Shown here piece after piece: positions 12,101-21,259 of a stretch of DNA of 64,000 nt. The notes beneath the pieces are model-generated. The model saw only the letters and a program-made list of their open reading frames with translations, ran no database searches and was not told the origin of the DNA. Source of the stretch: Branchiostoma floridae (Eukaryota; Chordata; Leptocardii; Amphioxiformes; Branchiostomatidae); assembly GCF_000003815.2 (NCBI RefSeq), contig NC_049980.1, positions 8,600,196 to 8,664,195 on the forward strand. Direction: 5' to 3'. A program made the position numbers and the translations under genes. How positions within the stretch are numbered: position 1 is the stretch's first letter; each line of letters begins with the position of its first letter.

Positions 12101-15100
12101 GACCTGGACTCGTGGACAATAGAAGGATGGTAAACTAAAAAAGTACTTTTGAAAAAGTTACCCTTGTCACCTCAAGTTTTTATCGGTTGCTAATTGAACA
12201 GTATATTATTGCATTTCATATATTTGTATTCCATATATCTGTCTTAAAAGGAAAATGTGAGCTTTGCACAAATATTCCCCACTGTAAGGGATTTGCGTGA
12301 GGGCTTTGTTGTTCTATGAAAGTTAGATGACAGAGGGATACGCATGACCTTTGTAATGTTAGCGTATACTCGTACCTGAGTGCGTATGACATGCCACACG
12401 ATACTATTTTTGCAACCATATATGGTCAGGTTAATTCAACGTCAGTACGTCACACGGCTCGACTTAGCTCGCCCTGCGAAAGCCTTGATAGTGTTTACAT
12501 AGGTAGGTGAGGTCATTGCAGCAAGGTGTTTGTTACCTTCACTAAGAAGGTCATAAATGTTTTTGGTAGTATTTTGGCGTGTGCATGCGTGTGTGTGGCT
12601 AACATAAGAAGACCTGGATGGATTGTGTTGATAGTAGCTAGGTCTTGATGCGACTCTAAAATGATAAGAGTTTGGGCTCCTAGCAGCTTGTTACAGCACT
12701 GCAACTTGGAACTTGTGGTTTTGATATCTTGTCTATACTATTTTGCTAGGGTGTAGACTTCATATATTTCAGCCTGCTAAATGACACATCTGCTTATTGT
12801 TATAGCAGGTTGAGTAAGTATTTGTGGATCATCCAGTTGATGTTACCATCAGCATGCATGTCACAGCTGGTCTATACTCATGACAGTACTAGTGTTTATT
12901 TGGAGCAGTTAAACAGAATGTTATACTTATAGGTCATGTATTTTGTTGTCATGCAGCCAAATTGTGTCAGGTGATACATTACAGGCATTATGGAAAGCAT
13001 GAGTCAATAGTTCACATTGACAATTAATGTTGAAATTAGTATGCAGGACTTGAAATTCATGTTTTAAAAGTGTATGTATATGAGCTCTATGTAAGTATCA
13101 AGTCTATTCTAGGTGCGCCGGTGTGCCCACAATATGGTGCACAGTTCACATGCTGTACCCAGTATTTTGAGCCCTGATAATATATGCATTTTGATTTTGC
13201 AAATTTTACTTTTGCCTGTCCACTACAGTAACACTATTAGTATGTTTGATACAGTTAACATTATGATGTATGGGTTCAATTTGTGTTTTGATCTTATGAA
13301 ATAAGCTGACAGGTACCTGCAAAAGATGCAGGTTCAAAGATCTAACACGATAAGAGAAACCCTCTGTCTTTGGGGGAGGGAGTAACTCAATTGTGTACTG
13401 ATAATAATGCACTCTACATAATTAATCATACTGGCTTTAGATGGTTCAGCTGTAGTGATTTGCACCTGAATGGACTGCACCTGTCTACTGAAGGGTTGGT
13501 GGGAGCTGCACCTGTTCTCTCTGTGTGTATGGGATATGGGGTGTTTAAACACCACAAACAACCACCAAGAACCACAATTAGGTCTAAGGCCCAGGAAAAA
13601 AAAGTTGTGTCCTCTGTTTCAGTCCTGAAAAAAATAGGGTCTACTACTCTAGTTCACTTCTTTAATACAGGAATGAATGCCTTGTAAGTTGTGATACCAC
13701 GTTTTGTCACTTCAACTCAGAGATTGTCTTCTTTTTTTTCAAACCTTTTATTTTTTTTAGACTTTTAGCCTTTTTTTAGAGAATATTAGCAACATATTTG
13801 CCCTGTATTATATCTGTGTCGTTAGAGCAAGACGGTAACTGGGTAAAAGTGTTCTATTTGTAACGTTTGAAGTTGGTCTGCTCAGAAGCTGTGCAAATTA
13901 TATTTGATGTGTAGTGGACCAATGAGAATTGTGCACTGTGTGCACAGCACATAAAAGCTCCGAAGCACACTGAGTGAACCCGAAGTGCCTGTGCTCAACT
14001 GTGCATGGCTGAATGAATCAAGATGCCGTTTTCTAAGTCGGGGCATGTTTGGTTCGGAAGGTCTTGACAAATTGGTCCGAAAATCTTGTAACGGTCGGAA
14101 ACCAAATTTGATTTTTGCTCGGGCAAATTTCTTTGATGGGAATTTTCATTAGTGTTGGTTTTGTAACCGTTTTAAGTAATTGTCCATTCCACAAGTGTCA
14201 TTGCTTCATTGCATTGCAATGATTTAGTCTGATTTTCTGTTGAAAAAAAACAACAAACATTATAGTGCTACATGTAGCTTCAAAATGAGCCATACAAGTA
14301 CTGTATATATATATTGCCATAAGCACTAATGGTTAGTGTTGTGTAAACTCAGGATCACTGGTCCAGAGGTTCAGGTTTTGGTCTGGACTTTAAACTCCAG
14401 ACCTAAACCCACCTGAGTTTCATGATGTAGCATTAAATTTTACACGCAATTTAAAAAAACGTGCATACTAAACCATATAAAGTCAGTAGTAAATATAAAT
14501 GTTCAGTAATAAACACAATATCAACAAATTAGTTTTTTCCAACACGCATTTCACGATCTATCATAATGGAAGGTTTATGTCAAACAAAAAGGAGAATATG
14601 AACTAGAAAGTTTTTTTTGCAATTTAAAAACTTTTTTCACTGAACCTAAACATTTTCTGAGTCTAGTTCCTATTCTGTGCACAGATATACATCACTAGCA
14701 GTGATATTGGTAGTTAATTTCAGTGCAGAATTCGGTGGAAGCTATTCGTTATCGATCTTTATTCCCCGCCCTAACTGCCATGAATGGACTACATGTTCAT
14801 CACGGCTGATAAACGACATCTGCACAGCCTGTAATCGTGGCAGTGACCTTGCTTTGTGATTGAGTCTACATGGGCAAGAGCACGGCTTACGTTTCTCAGT
14901 ATAAATCAGCTGCGTAAAGGTTCCTTTCTTCAATACACGTCCGCACGAATACTATTATAGTGACAGTTAAAATCCTTGAACTTTCTTTTTTGGGAAACGG
15001 TCAAAAATTGATGTGTGCACGGATGTCATTCATGTGATAGAATCTATATGGCCTAATAATAAGAGAATAATCATTGATTTGTATCCAGTGCCTTATGGTC

Positions 15101-18100
15101 AGATTTGCTCTCTTGGCCATTGACCCCCGATGGAAGCATCGATCATAACAAAAACTGTTGTTGCAGATATGAAAAGTGATCCTTCGGATTGCCTTGTCCT
15201 TGGAAGTAATAAGGCTAAATGCACCAGAGATACTATTACTGGTATCAAAGGTGACAAGAGTCAGAGACTGGTAACTCTATACGGAGAATGTTTAAAAAAA
15301 AGTTAATGACCTTTCTGTTGCCATGGGAACAGCGAGACCTTGTGAGGTCAGCAGCATTTTGATGAAATATTGATATAACGTCTGGGTTGTATTGCAGTTG
15401 CAATATTGATCATGCCACCTGGTGTGGGAACGGTCCAGGTCCCATGTCAGGGCAGTATGCACTCGTGCACGGGGTTTACTTGGGCCGTGTTGATTGGATT
15501 ATATGGATGACATCCTCTAGGAACCCCAAAACTAGGAACCCCAAAACTGAGCATGCAAAAAAAAGGGTTACCCTCATTGTATGAAATCTAAGTAGCCAGG
15601 AAGGTTGAAGAAATGACTTAACACTGGAGTATACAGAACAACAGACTCTTCATTTTTGTTCTTTCACAGCTTCTCCTTTGGATTTGACTTTGGGATTCAG
15701 CGACTTAATCATCCATTTTTTAATATGCACTTATTCGCATATTTCTGCTCATTTTGCTGCTGCTTTGCACGTTGTACAGTATGAGTGAAAGCTTTTGGGA
15801 AGAGATGAAAATTGATGTTTGCGTGGATGTCATCCATATAATCAAATCAACATGGCCTTACCTGGCCTACCAGGGCTCGAAATATGCACCCAGGTGAACC
15901 CAAAATTGGAGCTGTGCACCCAATTATTTTCTGTGGGTGCACTGGTGCACCCAAATATTTTCTTAGGTTTATGTATGTAAAGATATCAAAGTATACTAGT
16001 ATACATCATATTCTTGACATCTAAGTTAGAAAGATGATGGAAATGTCTGTCATGGTACTTGTTTAAGAATTTGATAGCTTGTAACTAAGTTTTATTATTA
16101 TGTTATTACTTAGATTTAAGTGGTGCACCCAAATGTTTTTAGTGCAACCAATTTTTTAAGCTGGGTGCACCAGTGCATCTAATCCCAAAAATTAATTTTG
16201 AGCCCTGCCTACACACCATTAAAACACTGGGGCCTTGCTAGGTGCTTAGCAGCTAACATAAGTCCAGGGTGGAGGAAAGTAGCAATTAACAGAGGAGGAA
16301 TGTTAAGTGCCTACCCTGTAGGACTTGTACAAGTGTTGTGAATATATTGCCATTTGCCGGTGACGGTAAGCAGTACTTCATGGCTACGTTGGTATTTTGT
16401 GTGCTGGTTAAAGTATTAGTTATTTATAAAATTATTCTGCATATTGGGCTGTCACCATAGGAATATTATACATAAATATTACCAATTGAAGTATATGTAA
16501 TAAGATAAATCTTCAATGAAAAGTGCTGATTTTGTGTTTTAGCATGATTGTACTTTGGTTTCTGTATCTGTATAGTCTGTATTTACTATTTACATAGCCA
16601 CCCTACGGCATAACACATAACAGCTTTGCAGGCACACAGAGTGGCAGCAGCTGGTTACATTACACTGGACAACCTGTCACACCTTTGCATACAACTTTAC
16701 AAGGTATATAGTTGTAAGCTAATGAGGATGCCCCTATATGATACCAGAGGGAGAACGATTCCACTCTACACCATTTCTAGGGAAAATCAAATTTGTGTGA
16801 CAAGTAATGGTACACTTACTAAACATACATGTATCATCTGGAGGCTTGAAACCAAATTTGTGTTCTTGTTGTTTTCCCTAGGCTGTGATGAAGTTTCCAC
16901 AGGACTACCCCTACTCACCCCCCACTTTCCGCTTCACAACAAAGATGTGGCACCCTAACATATATGAGGTAAGTCTGATAGTACTTGTGTTGTAAATTCT
17001 TACAATTTACTTGTGTTCAGCCGGACAGAGTATGGAAGTTGAACACACGCCACTACCAGTGGACTAGCCCCCTGCTGTAGTGATTGCACAAAGTTGTGTA
17101 GCCCAGGGCTACTGAAACGGAGATGGGCGCTGCCCTATGCGCCATCAGGTGTGGGAAGGAACTTTGACTTTGACTTTGACAACCAGACACCCCAACACAA
17201 GGGTACCGGTACAGAAAATTCAGGTCCAGGTCTGGTTCAGGTCCAGAGGATCAGGTCCGGACCTGAACCTGGACCTCATTATCTGTGAAAACTTGTAAAT
17301 GGACAAAACAACAGGTCCATTTCAGTACAAAGGAATCTGTTTAGTGGAGTGTCCAACTCCCACTGGAGTTTTCAAACCCTATCATGATGTAGACAACATT
17401 AACTGCTTGACCAAGTTTGACTGTAGAAACTTGGTAATATAATTTGTTCATTTTCTATTCGGTCCAAGATCCGGTTTACTGATTTTTTCAGGTTCGTTTT
17501 TTTTTTCAAACCTGTCCAACGAGAAAAAAATGAGAAGTCAACATTTTAATCAATTAAGACAAAAATGAGTGAAGACTAAAATGACAGATTAAAATCTTAA
17601 GCTGGGAAATCACCTTTAGATAAGCACTCTTTATAACTTATTGACAAGAGCATTTGTCTGTGGGTAGGAGTTTGATTGACAGATGTCTGTCACCATGTTG
17701 TACAGAATGGAGATGTGTGCATTTGTCTGTGAGTTGGAGTTTGATTGACAGATGTCTGCCCATGTTGTACAGAATGGAGATGTGTGTATTTGTCTGTGGG
17801 TTGGAGTTTGATTGACAGATGTCTGTCCATGTTGTACAGAATGGAGATGTGTGCATCTCGATCCTCCATCCGCCTGTGGATGACCCCCAGAGCGGAGAGC
17901 TGCCGTCAGAGCGGTGGAACCCAACACAGAATGTCAGGTACCTGTCAATATAGTGTCATGTACAGCTGTTTGTCCCTTTAGATGGCTTCAAGTGTGTGCA
18001 CAAAATTATTCATGTTTCATTCAAAATGTATTTATGCTAAGTCCACTGTTAGTTGAATGTATTTCTATTTAAGTTGATCTATTGTTTGACTTTCAGTATT

Positions 18101-21100
18101 TTAAAAATTTTTATCAACTTTTTTTTTTTGACAAACGTAAACTTTGACTTTGATTTGATTGTTATTTAGTTCTACTGATTTACAGTTGTATTCATTTTTT
18201 AATCAAAATTTATGATGCTATATTATGTTCTTTTCTCTTCAGTTATTCTATTTTTGGGTTCAGGAATCCTTGAAAACTGCCAACAAGCAAAATGCATCTC
18301 CTGGTTATATGATTGAACTGAAATAAACATACAGCATGTAAAGTGCCTAAAAAGTTGTGCTAGATATTCCCAATCTTCAGATATAGCAAGTAGTATTATT
18401 TTTTTTCAGAACGATTTTAATGAGTGTAATATCGCTGCTGAACGAGCCCAACACATACTCCCCGGCTAACGTGGACGCATCAGTCATGTTCCGCAAGTGG
18501 AGGGAAAGTTCTGGCAAAGACAAGGAGTACGAAAACATTATCAGGTACGCTTCTCTTCGGTTTTCTGTGATCAAAATCTGTGTCTGAACATGTTGTGCAG
18601 TGTCCAAAATTCATTTTTGTGAATAGATGCACTGGTACACCAAACCTAAAAATCTAGGTGGGTTAAGAGATTTTTGGACGAGGGCACTGATTGATCCCTA
18701 CACATGAGCGAATAAAAGAAGGGGTTTAAGCGCTCATTCAAACAGGCCTTCCAACACCCAAAACGCCTTTCGTCCGCTTGGTGTTAGAACTCCTGTTTGG
18801 CCAAGTGGTCTATGAACCATTCCTTAATTTGCTCATTAACTGATTAATTAAAGGTTTGGAACAAACTACTACCCAGCTGGTACCCAGGCTAAAAATAAGC
18901 ATATTATTTATTAAGAAATGATTGTCCTACAGTAACCTGCCTGCTCCTGAAATAACCCCCACCTGTCAACTCAGTGTTTTTGAAGGCCCCTTGGTGGGTT
19001 GTTATTGAAAGGCCTGGTTCCCTTACATACCCTGGAGCTACCAACACAGCTGCTAATGGTTGTACTTATCCATGTGATGATCAAGCAATTACTGTAATCA
19101 GAATGAATGATGATGAATAAATGATAATTTCTAATCTTAGTAGATTTGATGAATTGTTCTCACTAGAGAAATGTACATGTAGCTTGGTAGCCATTCTGTT
19201 ATAAGGTCTTTGTTTATGATAACGTTAGTATTGACGAATATTTTTGATTCAATGTATACAACTGGATTAAAAATATGGAAAAATACTAGATATTTAAATC
19301 TCTATTTGACATCTTTCATCAGTGTGCAAAAGTTAATGTTTACTGAGACTTAACAAACAAGATGTTCTAAATAGTGTTCTAGATACACAAATACAGGTAT
19401 CAAACAAGATGTTCCAAACATTGTTCTAAATAAGCAAAACAGGTAACTAACAAGATGTTCTAAATAGTGTTCTAAATCAACAAATACAGGTAAGAAACAA
19501 GATGTTCTAAATAGTGTTCTGAATAAACAAATACAGGTGACAGACAAGATGTTCTAAATAGTGTTCTAAATAAACAAATGCAAGTAACAAAATATTCTAG
19601 ATAGTGTTCTAAATAAACAAATACAGGTAACAAACAAGATGTTCTAAATAGTGTTCTAAATCAACAAATACAGGTAACAAACAAGATGTTCTAAATAGTG
19701 TTCTAAATCAACAAATACAGGTAACAAACAAGATGTTCTAAATAGTGTTCTAAATAAACCAATCCAGGTAACTAACAAGATGTTCTAAATAGTGTTCTGA
19801 ATAAACCAATCCAGGTAACTAACAAGATGTTCTAAATAGTGTTCTAAATAAACAAATGCAGGTAACAAACAAGATGTTCTAAATAGTGTTCTGAATAAAC
19901 AAATACAGGTAACTAACAAGATGTTCTAAATAGTGTTCTGAATAAACCAATCCAGGTAACTAACAAGATGTTCTAAATAGTGTTCTAAATAAACAAATGC
20001 AGGTAACAAACAAGATGTTCTAAATAGTGTTCTGAATAAACAAATACAGGTAACTAACAAGATGTTCTAAATAGTGTTCTGAATAAACCAATCCAGGTAA
20101 CTAACAAGATGTTCTAAATAGTGTTCTAAATAAACAAATACAGGTAACAAACAAGATGTTCCAAACATTGTTTTAAATAAGCAAATACAGGTAACTAACA
20201 AGATGTTCTAAATAGTGTTCTAAATAAACAAATACAGGTAACAAACAAGATGTTCCAAACATTGTTTTAAATAAGCAAATACAGGTAACTAGCAGTTTGT
20301 TCCAAACATTGTTCTAAATAAGGAAACACTGGTAACTGCCAAGAAGGTGTTCTTTTAAGTTTTATACAAGCCAAGGGAAAATTATATTATATTTATACAA
20401 TAAAGTTAAACTTAAAGACACTATAAAGCATTGTTTCAAGTGCTGGAAAGTTTGAATGCTTTTGCTGGAAAGAAAAGAATCTACAACATATGCCAAAAAG
20501 CAGATACTCAAGCAACTGGATATGATTTTGGATGGTGGATACCATCTGAAAAGTCTGACCATTTCCAAAATCATAATAATTATCCAGTTGCTTAAATAAC
20601 TGCTTTTTTGGCATATGAATGAATGAATGGTTTTATTCGATTAATGTGATCCATGAAAAAGTATATGGCACAGGCTGAATTGCATACTTTTACAATTAAC
20701 ATATTAATTGGCTTAGGCAAATACAGCTCGAAAATACAGCGGAATTATAACTTGTAAGTTTGTATTTTTAAAATCGACAATAGACGCTATTTTAAAACAG
20801 ATAGGTTCAGCGTTAAACCGATGAGGTAGTTTTGACATGCACAATGCGTGGCTACAAATAGCTTACAGCATGTAACATGTTCAATATATGGCATAGAGTC
20901 CATTCAGCAGGTTGGTCATGTAAGGAAAAGGACTGATCTTATTATCTGGATGTCCAACCTTCATTGACGAATCAACAAGTTATAATATTATCTAATGTAG
21001 CAACCCTCTCCTCTTGTCCACCCGCCCCAGGAAACAAACCAACGCCACGAAAGAAGAGGCAGAGAAGGACGGAGTGAAGGTCCCCACCACACTGGCAGAC

Positions 21101-21259
21101 TACTGCATCAAAACCAAGCCCAAGACTTCCCACTCCTCTATGGACATGGCTGATTTCTATGATGATGATTATGACGATGGTGACATGGACGATGAGGATG
21201 ATGATGATTTCTATGAGGACGATGATGATGATTCAGGGAACGGTGGAGAAGGGTCGTGA
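5962..21259 (+). CDS. UBE2R2: Ubiquitin-conjugating enzyme E2 R (CDC34/UBE2R2 type), five coding exons
   Basis: E2 enzyme that takes ubiquitin from E1 as a cysteine thioester and, with cullin-RING ligases, builds Lys48-linked chains. Exons 5962-6138, 16882-16968, 17840-17937, 18410-18544 and 21031-21259 join with matching phases to 241 residues, close to vertebrate CDC34/UBE2R2 length as I recall it. Visible landmarks: N-terminal [15 protein letters not shown], the MWHPNIYE segment (E2 HPN motif), the catalytic cysteine in [12 protein letters not shown], the CDC34-specific acidic loop [14 protein letters not shown], and a C-terminal tail very rich in Asp (GAT repeats) ending DSGNGGEGS, the family's acidic SCF-binding tail. 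The ATG is the first in frame. The third-exon acceptor lies in a tandem repeat with two decoy copies. An assembly gap falls 17 bases after the stop, in the 3' UTR. Vertebrate CDC34 and UBE2R2 are paralogues; this may be pro-orthologous to both. Confidence 0.93.
8097..8300. mobile_element. MITE-like element, TACTGTAAATGCA-TIR family (copy 1)
   Basis: Begins TACTGTAAATGCA and ends TGCATTTACAGTA, a perfect 13-bp terminal inverted repeat. The interior has repeated CCGCGAA/TTCGCGG blocks. A second full copy lies at 58585-58796 and degraded parts near 45010-45190 and 57010-57120. Confidence 0.75.
8521..8605. repeat. Perfect 40-bp inverted repeat with 5-base loop
   Basis: Arm 8521-8560 (begins AAATACATAGCAAATCC) is the exact reverse complement of 8566-8605, separated by CTAAC. 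Perfect identity of both arms implies recent origin or gene conversion. It could be a small MITE or a hairpin-RNA source. Confidence 0.9.
9010..9120. repeat. 27-bp tandem repeat inside the hAT element
   Basis: About four diverged copies of a unit containing CCGCGAAAATTAAATTTAAT. It creates artefactual short open frames on both strands. Confidence 0.75.
9399..9525. promoter_or_regulatory. Promoter-like motif cluster within the hAT element
   Basis: Within about 130 bases: AATGGCGGC (YY1-like, from 9398), CACGTG E-box (9423-9428), TCTCGCGAGA (9435-9444, the palindromic element of many TATA-less promoters), GACGTCAC (CRE, 9460-9467), GATTGG (inverted CCAAT, 9484-9489) and a second YY1-like CCGCCAT near 9514. 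The region is CpG-rich against an AT-rich background. Promoter activity is inferred. Confidence 0.5.
10308..10597. repeat. Two-copy tandem duplication (141-bp offset) in UBE2R2 intron 1
   Basis: A segment running from GGGTAATT through CTCTGATGTGG occurs twice in direct orientation, starting at 10308 and 10449, with about 10-15% divergence and small indels. Purely intronic. Confidence 0.75.
13370..13687 (+). pseudogene. Possible decayed SGNH-hydrolase-like retroelement fragment
   Basis: An open frame of about 105 codons contains [16 protein letters not shown] followed after a few residues by [15 protein letters not shown]. This spacing resembles the C-terminal part of SGNH-type domains carried by some animal LINEs (FIDN...DGVHLN..G). 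The expected Asp-Gly before the His is altered and nothing else of a polymerase is visible, so it is at best a relic. It may be coincidence. Confidence 0.3.
14855..15056. mobile_element. GGATGTCATCCATAT-type TIR element (copy 1, short)
   Basis: The right end GATGTCATTCATGTGATAG...ATGGCCTA resembles the right ends at 15857, 25017 and 46128. The left end TGATTGAGTCTACATGGGC is a degraded inverted counterpart. Non-coding. Confidence 0.4.
15317..15330. promoter_or_regulatory. RFX X-box-like palindrome
   Basis: GTTGCCATGGGAAC differs by one base from the symmetrical RFX target GTTGCCATGGCAAC. It lies in UBE2R2 intron 1; binding is unproven. Confidence 0.3.
15482..15857. mobile_element. GGATGTCATCCATAT-type TIR element (copy 2)
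   Basis: Left end GTTGATTGGATTATATGGAT and right end ATCCATATAATCAAATCAAC are inverted copies. The interior includes GTTCTTTCACAGCTTCT, shared in inverse orientation with the copy at 24588-25017. Non-coding. Confidence 0.6.
15871..16206. mobile_element. CAGGGCTCGAAAT-TIR element (copy 1)
   Basis: Starts CAGGGCTCGAAATA and ends TTTTGAGCCCT, inverted copies, flanked by GCCTAC on both sides (direct repeat of about 6 bp). The interior is built of GGTGCACC-type palindromic segments. Other family members are at 42368-42676, 44347-44737, 48958-49304 and 55553-55689. hAT-like ends, non-autonomous. Confidence 0.7.
16882..16968 (+). CDS. UBE2R2: UBE2R2 coding exon 2
   Basis: 29 codons, [14 protein letters not shown] to HPNIYE, flanked by TTTTCCCTAG and GTAAGT. 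Phase 0 at both ends. Confidence 0.93.
17200..17535. repeat. Interspersed repeat, GGTCCAGAGGATCAGGTCC family (copy 1)
   Basis: Contains GGTCCAGAGGATCAGGTCC followed by ACCTGAACCTGGACCT, then GAATCTGTTTAGTGGAGTGTC and an end near CCTGTCCAACGAGAAA. Longer copies lie at 33535-33935 and 52790-53175; a fragment lies near 14358-14415. No coding capacity and poorly defined ends. Confidence 0.55.
17651..17853 (+). repeat. Tandem repeat (67-69 bp x 3) spanning the UBE2R2 exon 3 acceptor
   Basis: Units start at 17651, 17720 and 17787. Each ends in GTTGTACAG followed by AATGGAGATGTGTG, i.e. the genuine acceptor and first codons of exon 3 including the catalytic Cys codon region. Decoy exon starts are 17706 and 17773, the genuine one 17840. 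Reading on from the decoys hits a stop within 8-14 codons. Confidence 0.88.
17840..17937 (+). CDS. UBE2R2: UBE2R2 coding exon 3 (catalytic cysteine)
   Basis: Encodes [19 protein letters not shown] through TQNV plus two bases (AG) of the next codon; donor GTACCT. Contains the active-site Cys and the acidic loop insertion typical of the CDC34 group. Confidence 0.94.
18410..18544 (+). CDS. UBE2R2: UBE2R2 coding exon 4
   Basis: Encodes the E2 C-terminal helices: [34 protein letters not shown] and KDKEYENII. Acceptor TTTTTTCAG, donor GTACGC; ends two bases into the Arg codon. Confidence 0.93.
19353..20340. repeat. 47-bp minisatellite in UBE2R2 intron 4
   Basis: About 21 copies of a unit containing AACAAGATGTTCTAAATAGT and ending ACAAATACAGGTAAC. 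Period 47 (for example 19682 to 19729), with variants at both ends of the array. The CAGGTAAC in most units resembles a 5' splice site. Confidence 0.9.
20488..20616. mobile_element. Hairpin repeat in UBE2R2 intron 4
   Basis: ATATGCCAAAAAGCAG...CAACTGGATATGATTTTGGA at the left is the imperfect reverse complement of TCCAAAATCATAATAATTATCC...GGCATAT at the right. Arms of about 50 bp; probably a short MITE. Confidence 0.55.
21031..21259 (+). CDS. UBE2R2: UBE2R2 coding exon 5 with acidic tail
   Basis: Begins one base into the Arg codon after CCGCCCCAG, encodes [29 protein letters not shown], then a tail of about 45 residues dominated by Asp, Glu and Tyr, ending in TGA at 21257-21259. The GAT-rich coding stretch is prone to slippage but the frame is intact. 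Confidence 0.93.

Larger units (their letters stand above)
6139..16881 (+). other. UBE2R2 intron 1 (10.7 kb), repeat-rich
   Basis: No UBE2R2 exon is missing, since exons 1 and 2 join in phase and match the family. The intron holds a TIR element at 8097-8300, a 40-bp hairpin at 8521-8605, a hAT element at 8964-9988, a 141-bp tandem duplication at 10308-10597, a possible retroelement fragment near 13370-13690, two copies of a family ending in ATCAAATCAACATGGCC (about 14855-15056 and 15482-15857) and a CAGGGCTC element at 15871-16206. Between these I see nothing gene-like. Confidence 0.7.

Noticed and set aside
19353..20340. Regular direct repeats resembling a CRISPR array
   Set aside because: Repeats are contiguous 47-bp units with no unique spacers, in a eukaryotic intron; a minisatellite.
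21159..21256. GAT trinucleotide tract as a disease-like repeat expansion
   Set aside because: It encodes the normal acidic CDC34-type tail and is interrupted by other codons.
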